This document shows positions 23,301-51,919 of a stretch of DNA of 64,000 nucleotides, piece after piece (the first letter of the stretch is position 1; every line of letters starts with the position of its first letter). A model generated the notes under the pieces. It did not search any database and was not told where the DNA came from. It worked only from the letters and a program-made list of their open reading frames with translations. The stretch is taken from NCBI RefSeq assembly GCF_029227915.1, contig NC_079885.1, positions 8,742,001-8,806,000 on the forward strand. The letters run 5' to 3'. The position numbers and the translations under genes were made by a program. Source of the stretch: Hydractinia symbiolongicarpus (lineage: Eukaryota; Cnidaria; Hydrozoa; Anthoathecata; Hydractiniidae).

Positions 23301-26300
23301 TTTTTATTTCAAAAAGCAAATAGTTAGATTTCTTGTTAATTATCGGGACGCTTTAAATATTTTTATTTTACCCTCCAGAGCAAGGGTTCTTTGATGGACT
23401 TTTTTAGGTTTTAAGGCAGTACGACTGTTACTATGAAAAAATATTTAAGAAGCTAAGTGAAAGTGCAGAAAAGGAAAAACAATAGACAATTTAAATAAAT
23501 ATTCAAATGACGCCTCAAGTTCTTCTCCCATTTTGTAATTTCTGTATGTTCATTGAAGGGTTTATGACGTATAATCAAAAAAAAAGTTAAAAATTAAAAA
23601 TTACACAATTCCCAAAAATTCGAACTTAAAAAATAAGGGTTAGTTAACACATGTTCAGATTAGCAAGGATGAGTCCATGTATGCGTTGGCTTTGTTTTTG
23701 CGTCAACTTGGATAAGCTCCGCCTTAAGCAGAGACTTGCTTGAGTAACAGCAGCTGTTGTCGCAATAGAGAAAAGAGAGGTGACTCAATGCTGTTTTCAT
23801 TTTTTGTCCCTATATTTTATCGATTATTTAAGGCAGTAATATTAAATACACAGTTCTTTTACTAACTGATGGAAACTGGGAGAGAAAGGGGTGTGGTTAT
23901 AATTTGCATAATTAGCATATATTATTCACTTCTTTTGCTTTTTAGCTAGCAAAGATTTTACCAACAGAAGAAAATTTTCTAGTTCATTTTCGAGACACCA
24001 CTCATTTACATGTTTCGGATTTTATGAAGGTAAGCGAGATTATTGACTCGATTACTTTATTTTAGCAAATCATTTGGGCGAGCGTTTCATAGTTTTATAA
24101 CACATTGGCGTGTGAGCCTCTGTCTTATAAGATTTGAAAAAGTCTGAAAATGAATTCGTAGATATTTAGTAAAATAAAGACAAAATAAAAAAAGAAATAT
24201 ATAGAAATTTAGTTTACATATGTATTTTCGACTTTAAAGTATTTCTTTAAATTTTTTTTATTTTGGTGACTTCTTTCATGCAGTAAGAATGAAAAGATTC
24301 TGCAGAATAAATTAAAAAAAAGCGTTGTTGTTAAATAGGTGGAGACCGTGTTTTCTTCGATAAAAAAATAAATACATAAATAAATAAAACTTTATCTGCG
24401 TTTTTACGAATCAAAATAAAAAACAAGGCAAAGATAAGAAATTAAATATTCCTTTCTATGCCTTTGCAAATTGTTAAAAACAAAAAAAACAAAAAAAAAA
24501 CAAATAATTTTATTGCGCCAATGTCTTTAGAGAGGACCTTGTTAAAGAAAAAAAATATACCAATCTTGCGTCCAGGTCCTCAGAACAAAAGTAAAACCTG
24601 GACGAAAGAAAGTATCTTGCAAGGAAACAAAAGGACTAAGTTTGAAATTGTTCAGTTAATTTTTAACCATTTCTGTTTACACCATACTCGTTCCCCAAAC
24701 TTTCCCCTTCTTCATGAAAAGGAAAAAAACTCTGGGAGCAAGGGTGCAGCTTTATTCACATGTCAAAATTATGGCCATTAAAGCTGTGTGGAATACTATG
24801 ATTGCATATATGGAGCAATACTCAAGGACCTATGCTGATTATTGAATAACTTTTCTCTTTAACAAAATATTCAACGAGTACACAGCTTGTTCAGTGAAAA
24901 TATTTCATATGAGCAATATCGTCGCATTGCAACATCGGAACCATCCCCATCAGAATATCATATGTGTAGAAGAGCCCTGGGGACGAGGTTAATTATGAGA
25001 GATGCCTGAGGAAATCCTTGAGAAGTGTGTAGCACATACTTTCAATTCATTGGCGATAAAATCTAATCAAAACAAAATCAGTTAACCAAAGCAAACAAGA
25101 AATAAGATGTCGGACAAAATGCTAAAAGCATAGACGATTCTTGTTTATGCAGTCATTATAAAAATTTTTGAGAAATGAGCCAGATTTCATTGAATTTATT
25201 TTAGAGGGTTTTTAAAAAAGCCTACATAAATATTTATTTGTCTGGATTAAACTAAGACTTAGAAAATAGGTAATTCCATCATGGCATATAAAGTCCTAGT
25301 AACTATCTTGCCTCACCCAAAATCTTTGTCTCTGTTACCTCCGTCTAGTTGCCTACTTTTCACATCCTTAAGTTATACGTTCCAGACTTGGCTTTATTTG
25401 CGCCAACATTGACCATGTGTTATGACGATTAATGTTGATATGAATAAATTGTTTCGACGTATTCTTGATGATCAAACTCACATGTTTTCATTTAAGGAAA
25501 CATTATTGACATTCGTTATTAAAAAAGCTGTTAAATAGTACTGAAACTTATTTTCATTATATGACCAGCATATGTTTTTGTTAAATAATCAGCAAATATT
25601 ATTTGGCTGTTAAAAACCGCTGCGTATTGGCAACCACATAATACTGCTTAAAGGCGGGTTTCCACTCAAACGAACTTGGTCGAATCGATCGACCACGTTC
25701 GCTTGAGTGGAAACCCGCCTTAATAGATTTACTTTTATTAGATTTGGTATCACTACGACCAAGACAAAAGTGGTTTCTTAGAAAGCAATGAATTACTCGT
25801 AAGAAATTTTATTTTTTGAATATATTTTACCGGTCAAAGTGCAACATGTTTTTAAGGTTTTTCTTACATTTTTTGGGGAGTTTTTTAAAAGGAATTTTTA
25901 TCGTAATATTTCTTGTATTTGAGGTTTTTAAAGCACACTGCCAAAAAAAAAATAACTAAGTACTATTCATCGGATTCGTCCGTCTTTTATCTATCGCATT
26001 TCGTATGTCCGTATCACTAATATATTTTCTCTGTGATAAACTACATTCATATTGTAGGGTTTTCTTCACGATGTGCTCGAATCTAAAAATCAGAATGATG
26101 TTATTACACCCAAGCAACTTGAAGAATATACAGAAGTCATTGTAAGTATTTCTATAAGCAGTTTTAAAATATGTAAAAGGAGATACGAAACGAGATTTAA
26201 TGGCGTACACAAGAGTCAATTACAGTAGTTGACTGATTTATTTTCGCGCAAAAGTTGTTTTTACAATAGACATCAAAGGAGAATAGCTTGAAACAACCTT

Positions 26301-28723
26301 TTTCCAGTGCTATTTAAGGCATATGATATGTTTTCAGGATTGTTTTGCAATTTAAACTCGTTTGTAATTAAACTTGATTTTGGAAAAAAAACGTTTAAAA
26401 TCATAAGATTATATTGATTTTATAGCTAGATTTATTCGACAAGAATAAAGATGGAAAACTGGAATTGTCGGAGCTCTCGAAGTAAGTACAGACACCCAAC
26501 TTCGTTTGCCTCGAGCCCTACGTCGGAGATTTAGTATAGACTCAAAACGAGCCACTTTAAAGAGGATTCTGGCTACTTCTTTTAACGTTTAAAATATATT
26601 ACAAGGGTGTGTTTCAGCTGGCTAGAACAATTCTCCGCCCATTGAAAACAAGTGTTGACGTGAAGACACAATCTGTTATGTCAGAAGAAAATCATTAATT
26701 TATCTCCATTGGTGGGGAAAAATATTATAGAAAATTTAATTTTTTTATTTAAAACCTACTCGTTTTAGGATCTTACCACTGGAAGAAAACTTTTTAAACA
26801 GAATAAACAAGGTATGAATATGATTTACCTAAATAATCCGCCATTTTGAATCCGCTATTTCGAAATTCTTAAGAGAGGTTGATTGATTGGAAGTATTGCT
26901 ACTTGTAATGCAATATCTACTTTGATTTTCTGTGATTTATTGCAAACTTGACATTGAACGTAAATGTTTAGTTTTTAAACCCCTGAACACGATCTGAATA
27001 CAAATGGGGGATTTAAACGAGAACTGTAATTTCTTTGTACAAACGTTTCACAATTGACAAAAGAGAGAAATAAGAACAACGTCGTCCCCACGGCTTCTTA
27101 TACTTTTTAAGCAGGTACCGTAAAAACTTAATAGGCCCTGGGGTAAGGTGTGGTATAAGTCTTATCCTGGTCCCTGGGGTTTGCTGCATGATTTTAGTGA
27201 CGATAGACTAGACGTCCTCAATGTCAAGAACACATAGGGACGAGGTTATTAACCTCCCACTCCTCCATCCTTAGAAAAAATAAAACAACAGAATCACCCT
27301 TTGCCAAAAACAATTATTTGGCGTGAGACTATTTCTTTTTTAAAAACAAACTCTTCCCCGGGTTTCTTTCACCAAATTCCAGCATATTAGCGGCAGTGTT
27401 GCATTATCATAATGTCAGACTGACCATGTACGGACAATAACATTTTAAATCACAATTCTAAAATTTTATTTTAATTTTATTAGGCAGCCGAGCTAACAAG
27501 AGATGAATTCGAGAAACTTTTTCAACATTATGATCAGGTATCCTTTTTCTACTCTTAACTTCTTCTTCTTCACTTATGTTCACTTTCTTATGACAGCTGT
27601 TACATTTTATAGTAAAACAATATGTTACAAGTAAGTTCTTGCCTCACGAAAATTAGCCAGTAGAAAATGTTTGCAAGAAAATCTGATAAATGCAACTTTA
27701 TTCCCAGTGCTTTTAATTTTTACACTTGATTAAAATAACGAGAAAACGATGAAGTTGCGTTAAACTCTAGTTTTGTTTGAGCCTTTCAAGTTCAAGTTGT
27801 TTTGTTGTTTTTATATAGGATGGTAACGGATATATTGAAGATACCGAGTTGATGGGGTTCTTGAAAGATTTGCTTCAAAACAAAGCCAGGGTAAGTTTTA
27901 TGTCATCCATTTTTAAGGGCATACTTTTTTAAAAATTAATATACCTCCGTATTAAGTTTCGATCAGTCATCTGAATTTTAAACGATCACGAGCGGAATTG
28001 ATCAAAAATATGTCGTTGATCTCAACCTCGACCCACGGGAGCTTTGTCTCTTTTTTATAACGGGACGCCGTTCCTTATATCCAAAGAGAGAAGAATGCCC
28101 TGGGATCGAAGTTGCGTTTATCATATTAAGTCACCGTTAGCCAAATAAAATTCTTTATTCATCCGCACCGTGTAGGATAATACGAAGAATGATTATAACT
28201 GTTGGTGACAAAAACTTTGCGGAATGGCAATTTTGGGCATATTTCAAGTTGACAAGACAATTCTGCCGTCGGGAGGCAATCTGTATGCGCTTACTTAGGC
28301 TTAGAAACTTTAGAATTCGCTGGTCGCACTTTCTAATATGAATTTCGAAATAAGATATCAAGTCCCATAAATTGCTTAAATATAGGGAAATGAGTCATGC
28401 TGATGTCAGCAAAAATTTAACTAAATAAGCTACCTATCCTCCCAGAACCTATAACATAGGAATAACCTAAGCTACTATTGTAGGGACGGACTTTAGAAAT
28501 TGCAGTCTTGTGCCAACATTTTCAGTCATTGATTTCAGATGGTTTACATAAAATGTGTGCTTAATTTTTACACGAATATTTTTTTCAGGAACCAACAACG
28601 CACGATTTAGAACAATATCGTACATGTATTTTGGAAATCTCAGACAAGGATAACGATGGAAAGTTATCAAAAGATGAGTTAGAACTGCTGCTTTTTGCAA
28701 ATAAGAACAAAGAGGAGTCGTAA
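20367..28723 (+). CDS. Calbindin/calretinin/secretagogin-type hexa-EF-hand protein
   Basis: Eleven coding exons: 20367-20466, 20822-20892, 22894-22971, 23946-24029, 25742-25798, 26058-26141, 26426-26481, 26769-26811, 27484-27537, 27819-27890, 28589-28723. They join in phase to 277 residues, the usual length of this cytosolic Ca2+ buffer/sensor family. EF loops lie at residues 31-42, 72-83, 117-128, 163-174, 208-219 and 252-263. Five are canonical (for example DVDNNGYIEKSE and DKNKDGKLELSE). The second (DENNDNKISMDE) has Asn instead of Gly at loop position 6. An AATAAA lies 14 bases after the stop. Which member of the family it is orthologous to cannot be told from sequence reading alone; it may be ancestral to several. 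Convergent with the SPCA pump gene. Confidence 0.93.
21808..21983 (+). mobile_element. Helitron-like element, array copy 1
   Basis: It starts TCTATAATAATAGCCGTATT. Near the end it has a near-perfect hairpin (CCCGTGGATTTTTCCATGGA), then CTAACGACTAG. About 176 bp. It lies in the calbindin intron after exon 2. Confidence 0.65.
21984..22110 (+). mobile_element. Helitron-like element, array copy 2
   Basis: Begins directly after the CTAG of the previous copy with TCTTCTCTTTAATAATAG and ends hairpin-TTAACGACTAG. About 127 bp. Confidence 0.65.
22111..22236 (+). mobile_element. Helitron-like element, array copy 3
   Basis: Begins TCTCTATAATAATAGCCGTC and ends hairpin-TTAACGACTAA, a CTRR variant. An internal TATATAAAGGACGGGC block is shared with the other copies. 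Confidence 0.65.
22237..22365 (+). mobile_element. Helitron-like element, array copy 4
   Basis: Begins TCTTCTCTATAATAATAGCC and ends with a mismatched hairpin and CTAACGACTAG. About 129 bp. Confidence 0.65.
22366..22490 (+). mobile_element. Helitron-like element, array copy 5 (diverged)
   Basis: The start is altered (TACATATTATAGTACCCG), closer to the copy at 7550. The terminal hairpin is decayed and it ends CCGACTAG. About 125 bp. Confidence 0.55.
22615..22714. mobile_element. CCTCGTCCCC-type element
   Basis: Left end CCAACCTCGTCCCAAGGGC, right end GCCCTGGGGACGAGAATG. About 100 bp, in a calbindin intron. Confidence 0.65.
24684..24750. mobile_element. Diverged CCTCGTCCCC-type element
   Basis: Left end ACTCGTTCCCCAAACTTTCC and right end CTCTGGGAGCAAGGGTG are weak inverse copies. 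Low confidence. Confidence 0.3.
24928..24990. mobile_element. Half-copy of a CCTCGTCCCC-type element
   Basis: The right half GTAGAAGAGCCCTGGGGACG resembles the element at 22615-22714; the left terminus is degraded. Confidence 0.45.
25649..25722. mobile_element. Foldback element beside a calbindin splice acceptor
   Basis: Two arms of about 33 bp, starting TAAAGGCGGGTTTCCACTCA, are reverse complements with two or three mismatches around a short centre. GGCGGGTTTCCACT-type ends are common in small animal MITEs. Its right edge is about 20 bp upstream of the exon at 25742. Confidence 0.65.
27077..27250. mobile_element. Composite CCTCGTCCCC-type element
   Basis: Left end ACAACGTCGTCCCCACGGC; internal copies GGCCCTGGGGTAAGG and GGTCCCTGGGGTTTG; right end ATAGGGACGAGGTTATT. 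It looks like nested or rearranged family copies. Confidence 0.45.
28023..28114. mobile_element. CCTCGTCCCC-type element
   Basis: Left end CAACCTCGACCCACGGGAGC and right end TGCCCTGGGATCGAAGTTG are inverse copies with mismatches. In the last calbindin intron. Confidence 0.5.
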
Positions 28724-29586
28724 TTGAACGAACGAAAATAAATGGACATCAATTTCTTCTACATTTCTTCATAGCCAAATTATATACAACATTAAAAACA
28801 GTACTTACTAGTTGTGTATTTATTAATTTATCTTTAATCAATATCAATATATGTTAAAAAGAAAATACCTGACTTTCTTGTATTATTCCAAGACCGATAG
28901 CAAGGGGCATTGGCCTATCCACTTTTTAAGAAATAGCTTCCATAGCTTCATAGCCACTCTTCTGCACAAAGCGTCATAAAATATGACTACTACGTACAGG
29001 TGGTTAGAAAACTATTCGACAGTCAAAGTAAAAAAAAAATAACTAACGAAGTACTAAACATTTTTAATTTGGCTAACCTCTTCTTAGAATGACCTGCCTG
29101 TGCTGATCGCTTTGCATTTTGTAGACAGACCCTAATCTGCGATGTCAATAAGTAGCCCAGCTATGTCTGAAACTTCGGTCAATAAGAAAAACACATGTAC
29201 CCACATGCCCCTAAGCCCACCCTGTTTAAATATCCTGAGTGTAAGCACACTGGACTTTTATTTGGGAGAAATGAGATTACATTCCATAAAACAACTCTAA
29301 CCTTGGCAAAAAGTGTTCAGCTTTTAAATAAGAAACTCCTGTGGTTTAATAACGTTCACATTACCTCCAAAATCATTCCCTCTTTTTTTTTTGTCTTTGT
29401 CCATAAACAATAGCCCTCACCATGGGGTTGGGAGTTGGGTAGGATATATGTATTAAGATATAAAACATTACTTTCTAGTTAGTATAAAAAATATTGTCGA
29501 AATTATAAATAATACTGCATATTTACAGAAAAAAAACGCCCAATCTGTACACCTAACTTTAAATCGATACCATTGGTTAAAAATGT
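28724..29586. other. Intergenic, tail-to-tail 3' ends
   Basis: It separates the stop codons of the calbindin-type gene (plus) and the SPCA pump (minus). It contains the calbindin AATAAA (28737-28742). No coding exon is recognised. Confidence 0.75.
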
Positions 29587-41868
<12,282 letters not shown>

Positions 41869-42037
41869 AAAATCTAAACTTTTACTTCAGAAGCCATATA
41901 TTCATAATTTATATATATATATATAACATAAATTCTAAAAAATACGTATATAAAATTACAAAAAAAATGAAATGTGTTCCTAAACAAATTCCTAAACAGC
42001 AAACAACTGAAGACTAAAGAATAACTTTTAATAAACA

Positions 42038-42079
42038 TGCCACTCATTTACAAACAATCTTGTTTCTAAATGAGTGGCA
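42038..42079. repeat. Inverted repeat, 13-bp arms
   Basis: TGCCACTCATTTA at 42038-42050 is the exact reverse complement of 42067-42079, with a 16-base spacer. It lies about 170 bp upstream of the ATP2C1 ATG. Confidence 0.9.
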
Positions 42080-42230
42080 AAAGGTTGAACCTAGAAGTCA
42101 GAGTTGCTTATTGTTATAACTTAAACACTAAAAGTTGTTAACGGTTGTTTGCAAATTTTTCAATTTCCACACCTGCGTAGCATTTTGTTTAATTTCCACT
42201 TTGTATTTTACTATGTTTCTAACAACTTTC

Positions 42231-42264
42231 GGCTTATATATAGCTAGCTAGCTATATATAAGCC
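42231..42264. repeat. Perfect 34-bp palindrome
   Basis: GGCTTATATATAGCTAG followed at once by its exact reverse complement, with no spacer. It lies between the divergent ATP2C1 and Rab2 starts. Confidence 0.97.
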
Positions 42265-42459
42265 AAATTGGATTCTGGCAATTTTTCTTCTTACTGGATT
42301 AATTACTTTTTTGTAAATAATCAAAAATATAAACTAGCCTCATGGGTACCAGATTGTTCTTTCTTTGCACATGTTGAAATGCATGTTACCATATGTAAGG
42401 GAAATAGGCGAGATGGCACATTGTCTGAACCTTGGATATTACAAAAGGTAGCTAATGAG

Positions 42460-42772
42460 TTGCCGTTTTTTCGCTTTTAAATTTTTAAAACGCGATCTAA
42501 AAAACCATTTCTATTGCCGTTTTTTCGATTTTAAACTTTTAAAATGCGATCTAAAAAATCATTTCTATTGCTGCTCTTCCTTATTAAACTTTTAAAATGC
42601 AATCTAAAAAAACATTTCTATCACCGTTTTTCGTTTTTAAACTTTTAAAAGGCAATCTCAAAAAACATTTCTATCGCCGTTTTTCGTTCTTAAATTTTTA
42701 AAATGCGATCTAAAAAAATTTTTCTATTGCCATTTTTCGTTCTTAAACTTTTAAAACGCAATCTTTTCTATC
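42460..42772. repeat. Minisatellite of 54-60 bp units
   Basis: About six degenerate head-to-tail units of the form GCCGTTTTTCG, TTAAACTTTTAAAA, GCGATCTAAAAAA, CATTTCTATT. It lies in the divergent promoter region. Confidence 0.88.
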
Positions 42773-44119
42773 AAAATTAAAGTTTCAATCTTTGTTAAAA
42801 TATAATTATTTCTATCGCTTAAAAGCTTTATTTAACCGGCGCAACCAACAATGCCTTCTTGCTAGTTTATTTAGTTTCCACGCAAAACTTTTATTTAATA
42901 AAACTATTAATCAATGGCTCTTCGTGTCACATTGATAGAGTTGATAACATTTGCAATTATGCTATTGGGAATAGTTATGTTAACACTATTTATACAATAG
43001 TTACGCGCAGTTATAATAAGCTATTTTTTCTTGAAGAATCTTTTGTTTATTACGCACAAGTTAATGACCAAAATAATTAATAAGAACAAAAGACAAACAA
43101 CTACTGCCTCTGAGAAAAAGGTGTGAAAATTGAGCGTAAGCGTACGGTTACATCTGGACTGTACTGTACTTCAGGACTCCCCATCTTAGGCATGGCTCCT
43201 CCTGGAAATAAGAGACATGGTATATCCTTTCTGGATATTTGTGGAGCTAGCATGTAAAATATGCTCATCTAATTCGACTTGTTTTCGTTGGTTTGTTATT
43301 TAGCTAGCTAGCTTAGCTAACGCACCTAATCCAATGCTTAGATAGATAGATATATTTTTGTGTATAACGAGCGTTTACATTTTTAGTTAAAAATAATTTA
43401 GTAAGAAATTGCACACAGACCTCATAAATAGTTATAACATTTACTATAGCTAGCTATGTTTTAAATATAAAGATAACTCTTTTTCAGGTAATAAATACAG
43501 TTAAAAAAGAGTTGGTTACAGTTCAAGAATGTCATGTGATCAAATAAACTTCAGTGGAGGTTCACTTAGTGAGGGTTGTGGAAGTTGTTATAACCTTGAC
43601 AAAGGGAAAACCATAGAATTAGCAGGGCTAGAAAGCCTATGGAAACCGATGGGATTTTCAATAAATCAACAGGAACCAACGATTCAGCCGGAGATTGACA
43701 CAGTACAAGGAAGGGTTGGTGATAGCAATACTTACTCTTAGGAGTCATGGTATTGATAGTCATAGAGTGGTATTTCCAAGTTAGATGCAGAAAAAAGCAG
43801 AATTATACATAGTTATACATAGTTACTAAGTTACATAGTTATACATAGCTAGTTACTAAGATAATTAGCAGACAAAAATCCAGATCTGTTAGCTATACAA
43901 CAAAGTACATCTGTGACTATCAAAGTAAAGCGCAACAAATCGCACCCCATGGGTATTTAAATTTGTTTTGGAATGTATTGGCGCGCCATTGTTAAACAAT
44001 GACGTACGTGGTATTAATACGCATGCCCCAAACAAAGATCACGGAGAGCAAGAAAACAAGAGCGGAATGAAATAAAAGATTTTATAAATTTCCAATATTT
44101 CCATCTAGAATCTATAAAA

Positions 44120-49824
<5,705 letters not shown>

Positions 49825-51919
49825 ATACTAAAAAATTGATAGCTAAATTAAAGTTATTTGAATTTTTTTGTCTCGGGAATTGTATAATTGTATTATATAT
49901 GAGAACATAGTAATAATATTACTGGCGACAAGTAAATTTCAATATACCAATGTGGTAGCAAGGTATTTTAGTACAACTAAAAATGGACGCTTGTTAGCTT
50001 AGTTGCTTGCTTACCAAACAAAACGTATGATTTCTTATAATTTTTTTATTTATTTATTTGATATAGTGAAGTCATTCTAAAATCAGCGTGAAGAGTCTGT
50101 TGTTTAAATACTAAGAATTATTTAAAATTTTAAAAAATACTTTGTGATCTTTTATTTTCGATTTATGTTCCATCTGAGGCGGAGGGTATTAAATGTTGTA
50201 GTAACATCACATATAGCAAATTACACTTCTTATTGTATTTTTCTTTGTAATAATTATCTATTATCAAAAATTTGCATGTTATGGCAGTTTCACTTTTCTT
50301 TTTGTCTACTACTTACGAAAGAAAAACTTAATGTTTTTATTTCGTGAAGTTAAATTTTTGAAAAATCGGTGTCAGGGTCGATGCAGATATTCTGACAAAG
50401 TAACTCAGTAAGGGAAACAAGCAACATTTTTATTGACTTTCGACTATGTTTACCTTCAGGTAATAAAAATTTGTTTCACCTTGGGGGAAGAAGTCTTTTC
50501 CTCGAAGGTGGCACGTAGTAAAATTTGCAATAGTAACTAGCATACAAGTGCTTATTTAAGTGCTTGTACAAGTTTGTAAACTTAAAAAAAGCCTGAATTC
50601 AAAACCTCCACTTTAAAAATTCTTGCTTTATAACCTGATTATCGATTCAGTTTTATATGAAATTTTTCAATTTTCTTTATAAAAAAGCGTTTACCCATTG
50701 GTCTGTAACCATTCCATTTGTTTATTTGCCAGAACAAACGTCGAATTTTTAAATCATCTTAAAAATTCATTCATAATGCGACTTGAATGCCCCGATAACT
50801 CGAACTATTTTCTCGGTCCCGTAGGCGTTCGAGTTATAGGGTATCTACTGTAGTCACTTAACAAAAATTTGGTTACTTTTTCCCGACTTTTTTTCGCGAA
50901 AACACAAAAGAATTTTTGCATAGCGTAAGTAATTGTACTTTATGTACTGTTGCAAATTTTGATACGTGGTGTGACGGACCCTATTTTTCTGTCGGAATGT
51001 CATGTGGTGCAACTTTCGGTTGCGGGAAAACACACGGACGTTTTACGGAAGCTTAGATTAAATAAGAAATACAAGTATCTGAATTAAACTAAAGCAAAAC
51101 TACACAATGTGACAGGTTTGAAGTAAGAAAACAAGGATTCTACGAAAAATTCTGCCCCTCTTAATAAAAAGGTGACTGCGTGAACGGCGTCATTTTTTCT
51201 TCTTCAAGCTACCCTGAAAAATATGGACCTGTAATTAGTTTAAAAGTTTCACGTGACATTTGCCGACCGGGAGAGTAAAGATAGCTCGTAAGAATATAAG
51301 TTCCTACATTTTCCGTGAAATGCTCTGATAGAAATTTAGCCACAGTACAAAATTTGGTCACATTTTATTGCCTAGTTTTTTCTTAAAGATTCGAGTTTAA
51401 ACAACGTTCTGTTTTCTTTCGTTTTCCCTCCAAAGCAGAAGCCAGTAAAAAGTGAGTCGGTATCGAAAGTATCGATAGCAAGAAGTCCACTAAAAGTTTC
51501 GCCGATTAAAAAAGTAGTCGGTCTCGATATACTTCCTGCAAAGAATCGTGCATAGACTTGAATATTCATATATGCTTTAAGCTGAATTTTCACACAGAGA
51601 ACACAACAAAAAAAGAAAAAAAAAAGAACAGAACAGAGAACAGAGGAAATGAATCGTCTAAATGTAGGAAATTCTGACTTCTAAAATTTAATTTAATCAG
51701 ACAAAATTTACCAATAAGGTACAATCATATTTTTTCCTTTCCGATACGTTTTGTTGGAGGAAATTCAACTTCATAACAATATAAAGCTGGTGTACATGTG
51801 TCAATTTCATTCACACACAACAAGAAATTGTGTACATTTTTTGTTTTTGATTATACGGCGCGCAATTAAATTTAGCGGGAAAATATTCGAAATATAAATT
51901 CGAAGTTCTGTTGGCTGAT
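49825..51919. other. Intergenic between Rab2 and VPS4-like genes
   Basis: AT-rich, with no recognised gene. It includes the Rab2 3'UTR and the upstream region of the VPS4-like gene. A small foldback remnant lies at 50786-50853 with GATAACTCGAAC / GTTCGAGTTAT arms. Confidence 0.65.
50786..50853. mobile_element. Pogo/Tigger-like MITE remnant
   Basis: CCCGATAACTCGAACTATTT and GCGTTCGAGTTATAGGG face each other, followed by TATCTACTGTA. These resemble the ends of pogo-type MITEs; the outer left end is missing. Confidence 0.4.

Larger units (their letters stand above)
41869..44119. promoter_or_regulatory. Divergent promoter region between ATP2C1 and Rab2
   Basis: About 2.25 kb separates the two ATGs, which point away from each other. 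It contains a 13-bp-arm inverted repeat, a 34-bp perfect palindrome, a 54-60-bp minisatellite and a 70-codon open frame at 43529-43741 of unknown meaning. A TGACGTACG string near 44000, about 120 bp before the Rab2 ATG, resembles a CRE half. No TATA box was assigned. That promoters lie here is inferred from gene orientation. Confidence 0.5.

Noticed and set aside
28467-28700. Minus-strand open frame of 77 codons
   Set aside because: It is antisense to the last calbindin exon, which carries EF hand 6.
43529-43741. 70-codon open frame in the divergent promoter region
   Set aside because: No similarity recognised and no supporting exon partner. It could be part of a 5'UTR or chance.
51911-51919. 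Upstream TTG as start of the VPS4-like protein
   Set aside because: A eukaryotic gene should start at ATG; the first in-frame ATG is at 51920.
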